Translations under genes and position numbers: made by a program
Part shown: one piece after another, positions 29,528 through 38,477 of the stretch
How positions within the stretch are numbered: position 1 is the stretch's first letter
How the letters are laid out: each line of letters starts with the position of its first letter
Assembly (NCBI RefSeq): GCF_009932435.1
Contig: NZ_BJOU01000001.1
Location: 1,116,001 to 1,180,000 of the forward strand
Direction: 5' to 3'
Source of the DNA: Gordonia crocea
Lineage (GTDB): Bacteria > Actinomycetota > Actinomycetes > Mycobacteriales > Mycobacteriaceae
DNA length: 64,000 nucleotides
The notes under the pieces: model-generated
The model's input: the letters and a program-made list of their open reading frames with translations, nothing else
What the model was told of the DNA's origin: nothing
The model's database searches: none

Positions 29528-30244
29528 GTGATCCGGGTGACCCTGGGCGGCGGGGATTTGGACCGCTTCGAGTACACCGGTTTCGACCAGTGGTTCCGCC
29601 TGGCCATCCCCGTTCGGGACAGCGACCGGCTCGACAACCTGCCGCAGCGGTTCGGGTTCGGTGGGCTGTTGAAATTCATGACGCTGCCCAAGGGCACCCG
29701 TCCGATGATCCGCAACTACACGCTGCGGCAGTACGATCCGGCCACCGGCGAAATCGACATCGATTTCATCGTCCACGGCACCGAAGGGGTGGCCGGTCCG
29801 TGGGCGTCGTCGGTGGAGCCGGGCGCCCAGATCGCGCTCATCGACCAGGGTTGCGGGTGGGCACCGGTGCCGGCCGGCAAGCACCTCATCGTCGCCGATG
29901 AGAGTGGTATGCCGGCCGCCCTCGGCATCCTGCGCGACATGCCGCGCGACGCCGACGGGGACGCGATCATCGAGCTCTTCGACGACCGCGACCGCCAAGA
30001 CGTGGACGCACCCGAGGGGATGACGGTGCACTGGGTGATCCGCGACCCCGACTCCGCTCCGGGGACCGCAGCCCTGCCGGCGCTGCGCGAACTGGACCTC
30101 GCCCCGAGCCTCTACGCGTTCGCCGTCGGCGAGTCGGCGGTGGCCACCGGGGTCCGCCGGCACCTGGTCAACGACCGGGGCGTGCCCAAGTCGAACGTGA
30201 CGTTCTGCGGGTACTGGCGGGTCGGGAAGGCCTCGCCGGGCTAG
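29528..30244 (+). CDS. Siderophore-interacting protein (FAD-dependent ferric reductase family)
   Basis: 238 residues of the SIP/ViuB family, which reduces ferric siderophores in the cytosol to release iron. The FAD-binding beta-barrel has RNYTLRQYDP (RxYT flavin motif), IDIDFIVHGTEGVAGPWA and an NAD(P)-binding half (HLIVADESGMPAALGILRDM). The C-terminal WR end (CGYWRVGKA) is typical. Start GTG 29528 follows GAGAG. With the iron box upstream, iron-starvation induction is likely. It is convergent with the KAS III gene. Confidence 0.9.
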   Translation: MIRVTLGGGDLDRFEYTGFDQWFRLAIPVRDSDRLDNLPQRFGFGGLLKFMTLPKGTRPMIRNYTLRQYDPATGEIDIDFIVHGTEGVAGPWASSVEPGAQIALIDQGCGWAPVPAGKHLIVADESGMPAALGILRDMPRDADGDAIIELFDDRDRQDVDAPEGMTVHWVIRDPDSAPGTAALPALRELDLAPSLYAFAVGESAVATGVRRHLVNDRGVPKSNVTFCGYWRVGKASPG

Positions 30245-30250
30245 GAGTCG

Positions 30251-31270
30251 CTACTCGAACGGCACCGGCGGCATCTTGACCACCTGCGCCGCATAGGACA
30301 GGCCGGCGCCATAGCCGAGGAGTAGCGCGGTGTCGCCGGGCTTCGCCTTGCCGGTGGACAGCAGGTCTTCCATCGCCAACGGGATCGAGGCCGCTGACGT
30401 GTTGCCGGTGTGCTCGATGTCGTTGGCGATGACGGCGCTCTCGTTCAGGTTCAGGCTGCGGGCGAGGAGCTCGTTGATGCGTGAATTGGCCTGGTGCGGC
30501 ACGAAGACGTCGAGGTCGCTGACGTCGACCTTGGCCACCTCCAGGGCGCGCTGGGCCACTTTGCCCATCTCGAAGGCGGCCCAGCGGAAGACGCTGGTGC
30601 CCTCCATGCGCAGGTAGGGCCGGTTGGCGTGGTCGTCGCCGTCGAGGAAGGTGATCCAGTCGATGTCCTGGCGGATCGCGTCGAACTGGGAGCCGTCGCT
30701 GCCCCAGACCACCGGGCCGAGCTGCTGTTGCTCGGTCGGGCCCACCACGACCGCGCCCGCACCGTCGCCGAAGATGAAACAGATGCTGCGGTCGTTCATG
30801 TCCATGGTGACCGACAACTGCTCGGAACCGACGACGAGCACGTTCGTCGCACTGCCGCCGCGGACCATGTCCGAGGCCAGGGCCATCCCGTAGCCGAAGC
30901 CGGCACAGCCGACGGTGACGTCGAAGGCGGGGACCCCGTTGGCGCCCAGGGCGGTCGCCACGGCGGTGGCCGCGGCCGGTGTCAACAGCAGGTGCGTGTT
31001 GGTGGCGACGATGACCGCGTCGATGTCCGAACCGGACAGCAGGGCATTCGCGATCGCCTTGCGGCCGGCGTCGATGGCCATGTCCATCGCCGTCTCGTCG
31101 CGGCGGGCGAAGCGCCGCGTCTTGATCCCGGTGCGGGTGTAGATCCACTCGTCGGAGGAGTCGATGTTCTCGCAGATCTCGTCGTTGGTGACGACGCGAT
31201 CGGGCCGGTAGGCCCCGATTCCGAGGATCCCGATGTTGCGGGTCCCGGTGACCTCTGCGAATTCGACCAT
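30251..31270 (-). CDS. Beta-ketoacyl-ACP synthase III-like condensing enzyme (copy 1)
   Basis: 339-residue FabH-family enzyme. The catalytic triad is visible: Cys in [13 protein letters not shown], His in [14 protein letters not shown], and Asn in [16 protein letters not shown]. The C-terminal [13 protein letters not shown] is typical. FabH condenses an acyl-CoA with malonyl-ACP to begin fatty-acid or polyketide chains. ATG 31270 begins at the conserved N-terminal strand; an in-frame upstream start at 31345 adds residues unlike the family. It is a tandem homologue of the next gene (127-nt gap). Confidence 0.88.
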   Translation of the reverse strand: MVEFAEVTGTRNIGILGIGAYRPDRVVTNDEICENIDSSDEWIYTRTGIKTRRFARRDETAMDMAIDAGRKAIANALLSGSDIDAVIVATNTHLLLTPAAATAVATALGANGVPAFDVTVGCAGFGYGMALASDMVRGGSATNVLVVGSEQLSVTMDMNDRSICFIFGDGAGAVVVGPTEQQQLGPVVWGSDGSQFDAIRQDIDWITFLDGDDHANRPYLRMEGTSVFRWAAFEMGKVAQRALEVAKVDVSDLDVFVPHQANSRINELLARSLNLNESAVIANDIEHTGNTSAASIPLAMEDLLSTGKAKPGDTALLLGYGAGLSYAAQVVKMPPVPFE

Positions 31271-31397
31271 GTGCGTGATGCCTTCCGTGTTCCCCCGGAT
31301 TGATTTTCCGCAGGACTGTTCCGCGGTCATTGCTCCGCGTTCCACGTTCTCACAGCGACCCGGTTACTGGGAAGTACGCCCCGGGGCGCCGATGGCA

Positions 31398-32468
31398 TCA
31401 GTCCAGGTCGTCGAAGCTGCTGATCGTCGGGTTCGGCGGCAGCGTGACCACGGCACCGGCGTAGCTCAGACCGGCTCCGAAGCCCAGCAGCAGGGCGGTC
31501 TGGCCGCCTTTGGCCTTGCCGGTCGCCAGCATTTCCTCCATCGCCAGTGGGATCGAGGCCGCCGAGGTGTTGCCGGTGTTCTCGATGTCGTTGGCCATCG
31601 GCAGGTCGTCGGGGAAGCCGAGGTTCTTCTTCATCAGCTCGCTGATGCGCGCATTGGCCTGGTGCGGGATAAACACCTCGATGTCGGAGGTGTTCACGCC
31701 GGCGAGCTCCATCGTCGAGGTGAGTGCCTTGGGCAGGGTGATGGCGGCCCAGCGGAACACCGCCGACCCCTCCATGGTCACGACCATGCGCCCGACCGGG
31801 TCGGTGGCCGGGTCCTTGCCCTGGTACTCCTGGGCGCGGTCCATGTACTCGGGGATGTCGTAATTCTGCGAGATGGCCTGTGCGTGCTCACCGTCGGAAC
31901 CCCACACCACCGGGGAGATGCCGTTCTCCTCGCTCGGGCCGATCACCACGGCGCCGGCCCCGTCGCCGAAGATGAAGGCGGTGCCGCGGTCGGTCGGGTC
32001 CATGACGACCGACATCGTCTCCACGCCGACGACGAGCACGTACTCCGCGGAACCGGCGCGGACGGTGTCGGCGGCGATGCCCATCCCGTAGCCGAAGCCG
32101 CCGCAGCCCGCGGCCACGTCGTAGGCGGGGATGCCGTTGAGGCCGATGTCGTAGGCGATGATCGGGCCGCCGTGGGGGATCTTGGTCTTCCAGCTGCCGG
32201 TCGCCAGGATCAGCGCGCCGATCTTCTCCCGGTCGATGCCGGCGTTGGTGATGGCGCGTTCGGCCGCGGTGGCGGCCAGGGTGCGCGCCGATTCGTCACC
32301 GGAGATCCAGCGGCGGTTGCGGATTCCGCTGCGCTCGAAGATCCACTCGTCGGAGGAGTCGAGAACCTCACACACCTCGTCATTGCTCACCAGCCGCTTG
32401 GGCCGGCAGGCGCCGATCCCGAGCATGGCCACATTGGTTCGGGCGGGATTTGCCGCGAGGTTTGCCAC
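31398..32468 (-). CDS. Beta-ketoacyl-ACP synthase III-like condensing enzyme (copy 2)
   Basis: 356 residues with an intact triad: Cys in AAGCGGFGYGMG, His in VFIPHQANARISEL, Asn in [16 protein letters not shown]. It differs from copy 1 in the middle loop (IPEYMDRAQEYQGKDPATDP) near the substrate pocket and has a longer C-terminus (PNPTISSFDDLD). Start GTG 32468 has AAGGAG 8 nt upstream. Two such enzymes side by side suggest different starter units. It lies 70 nt after pth, so it may belong to the rplY-pth transcript. Confidence 0.88.
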   Translation of the reverse strand: MANLAANPARTNVAMLGIGACRPKRLVSNDEVCEVLDSSDEWIFERSGIRNRRWISGDESARTLAATAAERAITNAGIDREKIGALILATGSWKTKIPHGGPIIAYDIGLNGIPAYDVAAGCGGFGYGMGIAADTVRAGSAEYVLVVGVETMSVVMDPTDRGTAFIFGDGAGAVVIGPSEENGISPVVWGSDGEHAQAISQNYDIPEYMDRAQEYQGKDPATDPVGRMVVTMEGSAVFRWAAITLPKALTSTMELAGVNTSDIEVFIPHQANARISELMKKNLGFPDDLPMANDIENTGNTSAASIPLAMEEMLATGKAKGGQTALLLGFGAGLSYAGAVVTLPPNPTISSFDDLD

Positions 32469-32538
32469 GATGCACTCCTTGTCGCGCTCGGCCGGGCGGC
32501 GGCCGATGGTGTTCCTTCAGGTTACTGGCGGGTAGAAC

Positions 32539-33108
32539 TCAGCCCCACGCGTGGACGGTGTTCTGGGCGGATTCCAGGCCGTGCGCGATGAGCAGTTCGG
32601 TGGCCTCGACCCCGTTGGCGATCAACAGGGCGACCGCGTCCTTGTCGCGGGCCGCGAACGGCTTGAGGACGAAGTCGGCCGGATTCTGGCGCCCCGGGGG
32701 ACGGCCGATGCCCAGGCGGACCCGCGAATAGTCGCGGCCGCCCAGTGCCGAGGTCAGCGAGCGCAGACCGTTGTGGCCGCCCTCGCCGCCGCCGAACTTG
32801 AGGCGGACCTGGCCGAATTCGATGTCCAGCTCGTCGTGCAGTGCGACGACGTCGGCCGGGGGAATCGAGTAGAACTTCGCCAGCGGCCCCAGGTTGGCGC
32901 CGCATTCGTTCATGAACTTGCGGGCCTTGGCGAGCAGGACCGACTCGCCACCCAGGGTGATCGATGCCGTCTCCGCGCCGGAGCGCTTGTGCGTCGACCA
33001 CCTCGCGCCGTGTTCGGCGGCGAGGTGGTCGACGATCATGGCACCGATGTTGTGGCGAGTCTTCTCGTAACGGGGACCGGGGTTGCCCAGCCCGACGACG
33101 AGTTTCAC
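32539..33108 (-). CDS. pth: Peptidyl-tRNA hydrolase
   Basis: 189 residues. Cleaves peptidyl-tRNA dropped from ribosomes. It has VVGLGNPGPRYEKTRHNIGA with the catalytic-site His and Asn, LMNECGANLGP-like MNxSG motif (here KFMNECGANL), HDELDIEFGQVRLKFGGGEGGHNGLRS, and GIGRPPGRQNPADFVL. Start GTG 33108 lies 15 nt after rplY. The rplY-pth pairing is conserved in this order. Confidence 0.95.
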   Translation of the reverse strand: MKLVVGLGNPGPRYEKTRHNIGAMIVDHLAAEHGARWSTHKRSGAETASITLGGESVLLAKARKFMNECGANLGPLAKFYSIPPADVVALHDELDIEFGQVRLKFGGGEGGHNGLRSLTSALGGRDYSRVRLGIGRPPGRQNPADFVLKPFAARDKDAVALLIANGVEATELLIAHGLESAQNTVHAWG

Positions 33109-33123
33109 GCCGGTGGTCCCGAC

Positions 33124-33762
33124 TTACTCGCCGGCGTCCTCGGCGGGAGCCTCGGCGGCCTCGCCGCCCTCGGCGGCTGCCCCGCCCTCGGCCTCGTCGG
33201 TCGGCTCGGCCGCGGCCTTGGCCTCGTGCACGGCGACGACCAGGGTGTCCTCCGGCGACACCAGGGTGACGCCGGCGGGCAGCCCCACGTCGGAGGCGTG
33301 GATGGAGGTGCCCGGGGTGGCGCCCTCGACCGAGACGGTGAACTGCTCGGGGATCGACAGGGCGTCGGCCTCGACCTGCAGGGTGTTGGCGTCCTGGGTG
33401 ACCACGGTGCCGCCCTGGGCGTCACCCTCGACGACGACGAGGACGTCGACGGTCACTTTCTCGCCGCGGCGGACGATGAGGAAGTCGGCGTGCTCGAGGT
33501 AGCTCTTGATCGGGTGGACGTCGACCTGCCAGGTGAGGGCCAGCTGGCTCTCACCGTCGATGTCGAGGTCGACGACGGCGTTGGTGCCGTTCTTGCGCAG
33601 GATCGCGGCGAAGTCGAGTGCGGCGACCGCGAGGTGGCGGGGCTTCTCGCCGTGGCCGTACAGGACGGCGGGGACGTTGCCGGCGCGGCGGGCGCGGCGG
33701 GCGGCGCCCTTGCCCTTCTCCTCGCGCAGGGTGGCGGACAGCTTCGGCGCAGATGCGGCCAT
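33124..33762 (-). CDS. rplY: 50S ribosomal protein L25/general stress protein Ctc
   Basis: 212 residues. The N-terminal L25 domain binds 5S rRNA ([29 protein letters not shown]). The C-terminal TL5/Ctc beta-domain ([31 protein letters not shown]) is followed by an acidic Ala/Glu tail. ATG 33762 has GAGGAG 7 nt upstream, which fixes the start against an in-frame upstream start at 33819. It heads the minus-strand run rplY-pth. Confidence 0.94.
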   Translation of the reverse strand: MAASAPKLSATLREEKGKGAARRARRAGNVPAVLYGHGEKPRHLAVAALDFAAILRKNGTNAVVDLDIDGESQLALTWQVDVHPIKSYLEHADFLIVRRGEKVTVDVLVVVEGDAQGGTVVTQDANTLQVEADALSIPEQFTVSVEGATPGTSIHASDVGLPAGVTLVSPEDTLVVAVHEAKAAAEPTDEAEGGAAAEGGEAAEAPAEDAGE

Positions 33763-34047
33763 GGTGGTTCTCCTCATTCCAAAACGATTGGTTCTGTGCG
33801 GCACACGACGGGCACACACCGAGGAGCATCTGCGCGAACGCAGGAAGACTGTCTCAGTCGCGCCGATAACGGTGGTCTCGCGGCTCGCGCCGCCGCCACC
33901 CTCGCCGTGACAACCGGTACAGCGTAGCGGGTGGATTAGCGTCTTGGCGAATCTAACCTTGTCTGCTCAGGCCGGTGATCACCACACTTGGCCCCCGAAC
34001 GATGGTGCGCGCAGTCTCGCGTCCGCCAGGGGGAGCAAGGAGTGGAC

Positions 34048-35007
34048 ATGTTGGGATTTCGTATGCGCGCGGCCGTGTCGGTGGCCGCCGCCGCCGGGCT
34101 GGCGGTCGGGCCGGTGGGCCTGCCGGCGGCGAGCGCGGCACCGACGCCGATCAACGGGTTGTTCGCCATCACCCCGGGCGCCTGTTCGGGCGGCACGGTC
34201 ACCGGTTCCTACTTCCGGATGATCCTGCCCGCCGGGACCACGGCCGGGCCGTTCCTGGCCAACGGCGATTCGGCCTGCTCGGACAAGACGATCACCCCGT
34301 TGTCCCCGGGATCGGCCGGCGGGCTGCGCAGCGGCGCCTACCAGCCGCAGCCGGCGGCGGCATTCGACGCGGCCGGCAACGCCCTGTCGGGCAGCGTCAC
34401 CCGCCCGGTCAAGTTCTACGGCGTCGGGTTTGCCACGGCGACCAACCAGGTCGACCCGCAGACCCGGCAGCGCGCCGGCACCCCCGTGCTCTACCACAGC
34501 GGTGGCGAGGTCACCGGTGACCTCAGCGCGTTCGGGGTGACGTGGAACAAGCAGGTTTTCAACCAGGGTGCGCCCAAGCCCGGCGGCGGGCTGCCGGGCA
34601 AGACCTCGCCCGTGCGCGGCAAGTACAACCCGCAGACCGGTGACTACGCCATCGAGTGGACCAGTCAGATCGTCGGGGGTCCCTTCAACAACTTCACCGG
34701 CCTCTGGCGGTTGACCGGGCGGGCCACGGCCACCGGCGCCGCAGCGGCCCCCGGTCAGCGGGGCGCGGCCGCACCCGGTGCGCCCGGTGCGCCCGCCGTA
34801 CCCGGGGCGCCGGCGGCCCCCGGGGCCCCGGTCACGGTGACCGCGGCGCCCCCGGTGGTGAACAACACCATCACGGTGGCCCCGACGAACCGCGGCTTCT
34901 GGCAGGGCACCGCCGGGATCGCGACGCTGCTCGCGATCGTCGCCCTGGCGACGGCCTTGCTGACCAACGCCGACCGGCTTGTCCGGCGCTACAGCGCGCA
35001 TGACTGA
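34048..35007 (+). CDS. Exported protein A with C-terminal anchor, five-gene envelope locus
   Basis: 319 residues. Signal peptide (MRAAVSVAAAAGLAVGPVGLP, cleavage after ASA near residue 31), then a beta-rich domain of about 190 residues with NGLFAITPGACSGG, SYFRMILPAGT, GGLRSGAYQPQP, ATNQVDPQTRQ, VFNQGAPKP and GGPFNNFTGLWRL. A Pro/Ala/Gly spacer and a C-terminal membrane helix (TAGIATLLAIVALATALLTN) close it. The domain is clearly homologous to the lipoprotein two genes on (36025). ATG 34048 has AAGGAG 6 nt upstream, which settles the start. The stop overlaps the next start (ATGACTGA). Function unknown. Confidence 0.75.
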   Translation: MLGFRMRAAVSVAAAAGLAVGPVGLPAASAAPTPINGLFAITPGACSGGTVTGSYFRMILPAGTTAGPFLANGDSACSDKTITPLSPGSAGGLRSGAYQPQPAAAFDAAGNALSGSVTRPVKFYGVGFATATNQVDPQTRQRAGTPVLYHSGGEVTGDLSAFGVTWNKQVFNQGAPKPGGGLPGKTSPVRGKYNPQTGDYAIEWTSQIVGGPFNNFTGLWRLTGRATATGAAAAPGQRGAAAPGAPGAPAVPGAPAAPGAPVTVTAAPPVVNNTITVAPTNRGFWQGTAGIATLLAIVALATALLTNADRLVRRYSAHD

Positions 35008-36028
35008 GCTGGTCGCCGACCCCGCCGGACTCGAGCTGGCGGAACCCGAGCCGGCGGCACTCGACCTGCCGCCCGCCCCGGCGGTGCCGCGCGCCCCGCG
35101 GGTGCGCCGCCGGCGCTGGCCGGCGACGGCCCTGATCGGGGTGGGCCTGGTGGTCGTCGCCGCGCCGTTCGTGTTGGGTTTGTTCGCCAAGGTGGCCGCC
35201 GGGGCGCAGCTGCTCGACCGATTCGAACCGCTGATGGCTCCCGACAGCCTGGCCCGCTACGACGCCGACCTGGTGTTCCTGCGCGACGGCGCTTCGACAC
35301 TGCACCGCATCGGAGACCGCTATCGGGTCGACGACCGGCACTATCCGGGCGTCGCGGCCTATCGGGACGCGGCACCGGGGATTGACGCCCGCGGTTCGGA
35401 GTTGATCGGTTCGGTGCGTGCCGGCACCGGCGACTTCGACCGACTCGCCGGCATCGGCGGATTCGACCGGGTGCCGCTTCTGCTCGTCGTGGTCGGGCTG
35501 GCCGCCGTCGGCGGCGGCGTCGCGCTGCGCTCGTCGGACACCCGGGGTGCCCGGTTCGGCGCGGTGGTGGCGTCGGCGGCCGGACTGGGCCTGATGGCCT
35601 TCGTCTTGACCAGCGGCGTGTGGACGAGCGCGGCCCCGGCGCAGGCTCTCGTCGACCGGTTCGGGGTGATCATGAACGAACAGCAGGTGCGCACCCTCCA
35701 ATCGGATTTCGTCATCGTCGTGGGGGCGGTCGGCGAGATCGACACCGGCTATCCCGGGTCCGGGGTCCGACTGGCCGCCGCCGACGCCGCCGAGCTCGAC
35801 CGGCTCAAAGCCGGTTGGCCGCAGGCTTCACGTGATCTTGCCGATCTCGTCGGCCAGATCAACGACAACATCACCAACTATCGGGCGCTCGATTCACTGG
35901 GCCGTCTCTCGCCGATCCCCGGTGTCACCGGCTGGCAGCTCTTGCCTGCTGCGTGCTTGGCGGCGGGCGCCGGAGCCGTTGGTCTCGCACTTCTCGGAGT
36001 GCGTACGAAAGAAGGGAAACTCCCGTGA
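35000..36028 (+). CDS. Membrane protein B with duplicated exported segments
   Basis: 342 residues. One membrane helix near residue 50 (LIGVGLVVVAAPFVLGLFAK), two in the middle (LLLVVVGLAAVGGGVAL, VVASAAGLGLMAFVLTSGVW) and one near the C-terminus (LLPAACLAAGAGAVGLALL). The two exported loops begin alike: AQLLDRFEPLMAPDSLARYD and AQALVDRFGVIMNEQQVRTL, so the protein looks internally duplicated. It overlaps its neighbours at both ends (8 nt and 4 nt). No family recognised. Confidence 0.7.
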   Translation: MTELVADPAGLELAEPEPAALDLPPAPAVPRAPRVRRRRWPATALIGVGLVVVAAPFVLGLFAKVAAGAQLLDRFEPLMAPDSLARYDADLVFLRDGASTLHRIGDRYRVDDRHYPGVAAYRDAAPGIDARGSELIGSVRAGTGDFDRLAGIGGFDRVPLLLVVVGLAAVGGGVALRSSDTRGARFGAVVASAAGLGLMAFVLTSGVWTSAAPAQALVDRFGVIMNEQQVRTLQSDFVIVVGAVGEIDTGYPGSGVRLAAADAAELDRLKAGWPQASRDLADLVGQINDNITNYRALDSLGRLSPIPGVTGWQLLPAACLAAGAGAVGLALLGVRTKEGKLP

Positions 36029-36849
36029 ACCGAATCACCAGGGCGGTGATCGCCGTGGCCGCGGCGGCGCTGGTCGCCTCCGGCATCTCGGCCTGTTCGT
36101 CCGGCTCGGGCGTCGGCGACGGCGAACTCGTCGGCCTCTTCCGCTTCACCCCGGGAGCGGACCAGGGCGGCGGAAAGCTGACCGGAACCTGGTTCCGGAT
36201 GCTCCAGCCGGGTGGCACCGTCGAGAACGGGCCGTACATGGAGAACCGCAACTCGACCGCCGACGGTGGCCGCGCGACCCTGCTGGAGCCGGGTACCTCG
36301 GGTGGTTTGCGCACCGGCGCCTACCAGTCGGAACCGAGCCCGTCCTTCGGGTCCAACGGCGATTCCTTCGCCGACGCGGTCATCAAGCCGACGAAGTTCT
36401 TCGCGGTCCGGTTCGGCATCTCGACCAACCAGACCGACCCGCAGACGCGCACGCAATTGCCTCCGCCGACGGTGACGCTGAGCGACGGAAAGCTCACCGC
36501 GGACCTGTCGTCGTGGGCGGCGTCGTGGAACGGGCAGGAGTTCAACCAGGGTGCGCCGAAGCCGGTGGACAGCACGGGCGCGGTCGCTCCCGGAGGTCAG
36601 GCGGCCGGTCGCGCGTGGGACTGGGTGGCGAACAAGTGGCTCGACGTGCCGACGAAGGCCAACGTCACCGGTGACTCGGCGTCGGGGACACTCGACAAGG
36701 AGAACCGATTCGTCCTTACTTGGACCAGCCACATCGAAGGCGGACCGTTCAACGGCTTCACCGGGATCTGGCATCTGGAGGGTGTTTTCGAGCCCACCGC
36801 GGCGCAACCGTCGGCGGCCGCCGACTCGGCCGGTCGGGGCGACCGATGA
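36025..36849 (+). CDS. Lipoprotein C, homologue of exported protein A
   Basis: 274 residues. A signal peptide with lipobox SGISACSS acylates Cys near residue 24. The mature domain repeats the pattern of protein A: GLFRFTPGADQGG, TWFRMLQPGGT, GGLRTGAYQSEP, STNQTDPQTRTQ, EFNQGAPKP and GGPFNGFTGIWHL. It has a short insert and a tail instead of a membrane helix. Start GTG 36025 overlaps the previous stop (GTGA). Two anchoring modes for one domain in one operon suggest that both face the outer side of the membrane. Confidence 0.75.
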   Translation: MNRITRAVIAVAAAALVASGISACSSGSGVGDGELVGLFRFTPGADQGGGKLTGTWFRMLQPGGTVENGPYMENRNSTADGGRATLLEPGTSGGLRTGAYQSEPSPSFGSNGDSFADAVIKPTKFFAVRFGISTNQTDPQTRTQLPPPTVTLSDGKLTADLSSWAASWNGQEFNQGAPKPVDSTGAVAPGGQAAGRAWDWVANKWLDVPTKANVTGDSASGTLDKENRFVLTWTSHIEGGPFNGFTGIWHLEGVFEPTAAQPSAAADSAGRGDR

Positions 36850-38477
36850 GCGCCCGGGCAAGCAGAGGGGTGCTGGTCACCCGCGCCGTGGCGGTCGTCG
36901 TGATCCTGACCGCCTCGGCGTCCGCGCTGCAGGCGTCGGGAACGGCCGATTCCGGCTATCACGTCGTCTCGGCCACCGCTGACAACGCACCAAAGCGGGC
37001 GGCGGAGAAACGTGGACCGGTGGCCGTTCCGCCCTTGGCGCTCCCGCCCTCCGGTGCTGCCGGGGTCGTTCCAGCTCCTCCGGGCGGCGACCTGCCGTCG
37101 CCGCAGCTGGACGCTCCGGCGCCCGGCGGCGCACCGGCACCGGGCACTCCGGGGCAGGCGGCGCCCGGAACACCCGGCTCCCCGGCAACGCCGGGCGCCC
37201 TTGGCGGGCTCCCCGGCGCACCGCTGGTGACCGGACCGGACGGTCAGGACTGGCGACCGACCACCAAGTGCCCGGATTGGCCGGAGCCCCGTCCGGAGCA
37301 GTTGGGCGGCTTGTCGTCGATGATCAACCTGGCGCCGATGGCCGGGCCGTTCATGTCGGAGGCCTTCGCGCTCGGTTCGGTGTACCAGCCGGTGCTCAGC
37401 ATCGCGGGCCCGTTGCTGGCGGAGATCGAGCCGATCATCACGCGCAACCTGCCGTGGATCAATCCGCTGATCGAGCGCGTCCAAGCCGTGCTGGCGGTCG
37501 TCCTTGAGGCGATCCTGCCGTTCTACGGCCCGTACCGGCGGCAGTTGCTCGCGCTGGAGGGCAACATCGCCAGAGACCTGACTCCGATCCTGCAGCGCTG
37601 GGCGTCGACGCCGCAGGCGGTGTGCTTCGTCGCCTGGCAGGCGCAGATGATCCGCAATGCCAAGGGCGGCAGGCAGACGGTCGCATCGCTGGCCAGACCG
37701 GGTGAGCGCATTCGGTTCTCGCCCAAGGGCAAGGCCGTGCGCGTGTCCGCTAGTGCCGGCGTCGCGGTCGAGGCAGGCGGTCTGACCGTCGAGTCGGCGG
37801 TCAAGGTCAAGGCCGGCGTCGCGGTGCTGCGCGGGGTCTCCTTCTCGGCGCGGCCAGGGGAGATCACGGCGCTTCTCGGGCCGAACGGGGCGGGTAAGAC
37901 GACGGTCTTGCGCGCGGTCCTCGGACTCGAACCGCTCACGTCGGGCCGCGTCGGCATCGGTGGCCGACAGCTCGCCGACTACCGGGCGCCTGCACGGGCG
38001 GTCGGCGCCGTGCTCGACGTCGATGCGTATGCGCCGTCCCGGTCGGTGCGCGGCCATCTCGATCTCGTCGCGACGGCGAGTCGGCTGGACGCCGAGGCGA
38101 CCGCGCGAGCACTGCGGCTGGTCGGGCTGGCGGACTATGCAGACGCGCGGATCGGCCAGCTGTCGCTCGGCATGCGTCAGCGGCTGGCCCTGGCCGCCGC
38201 GCTGATCGGCGAGCCCGACGTCCTGGTCCTGGACGAGCCGCACAACGGGCTCGACGCCGGCGCGATCCGGTGGCTGCGCGAGGTGCTGATCCGGTACGCC
38301 AGCAGCGGGCGCACGGTGCTGCTCTCCACACATCTGCTGTCGGAGGTCGAGGCGCTGGCCGACCGCGTCGTCGTCCTCGTCGACGGGACGGTGACCGTCG
38401 ATGAAACCGCGGCGGTGTGGGCGGCAGGAGCCGGCGGTCTGGAAGAGCGGTACCTGGCCGAGGTGGGCGAGCTGTGA
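36846..38477 (+). CDS. Hybrid D: exported-looking N-terminal region fused to an ABC ATPase
   Basis: 543 residues in one uninterrupted frame. Residues 1-30 look like a signal or membrane segment (VLVTRAVAVVVILTASASAL). A Pro/Gly/Ala spacer follows (to about 135), then a helical region with two cysteines (TTKCPDWPEP, PQAVCFVAW) and amphipathic stretches (INPLIERVQAVLAVVLEAIL). From about 315 a complete ABC ATPase follows: Walker A LLGPNGAGKTTVL, signature LSLGMRQRLALAAAL, Walker B VLVLDEPHNGLD and H-loop STHLLSEVEALADR. DEPHNGLD replaces the usual DEPTNGLD. An exported domain and a cytosolic ATPase in one chain is odd. GTG 37744 could start a separate ATPase. ATGA overlap upstream, GTGA downstream. 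Confidence 0.7.
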   Translation: MSARASRGVLVTRAVAVVVILTASASALQASGTADSGYHVVSATADNAPKRAAEKRGPVAVPPLALPPSGAAGVVPAPPGGDLPSPQLDAPAPGGAPAPGTPGQAAPGTPGSPATPGALGGLPGAPLVTGPDGQDWRPTTKCPDWPEPRPEQLGGLSSMINLAPMAGPFMSEAFALGSVYQPVLSIAGPLLAEIEPIITRNLPWINPLIERVQAVLAVVLEAILPFYGPYRRQLLALEGNIARDLTPILQRWASTPQAVCFVAWQAQMIRNAKGGRQTVASLARPGERIRFSPKGKAVRVSASAGVAVEAGGLTVESAVKVKAGVAVLRGVSFSARPGEITALLGPNGAGKTTVLRAVLGLEPLTSGRVGIGGRQLADYRAPARAVGAVLDVDAYAPSRSVRGHLDLVATASRLDAEATARALRLVGLADYADARIGQLSLGMRQRLALAAALIGEPDVLVLDEPHNGLDAGAIRWLREVLIRYASSGRTVLLSTHLLSEVEALADRVVVLVDGTVTVDETAAVWAAGAGGLEERYLAEVGEL

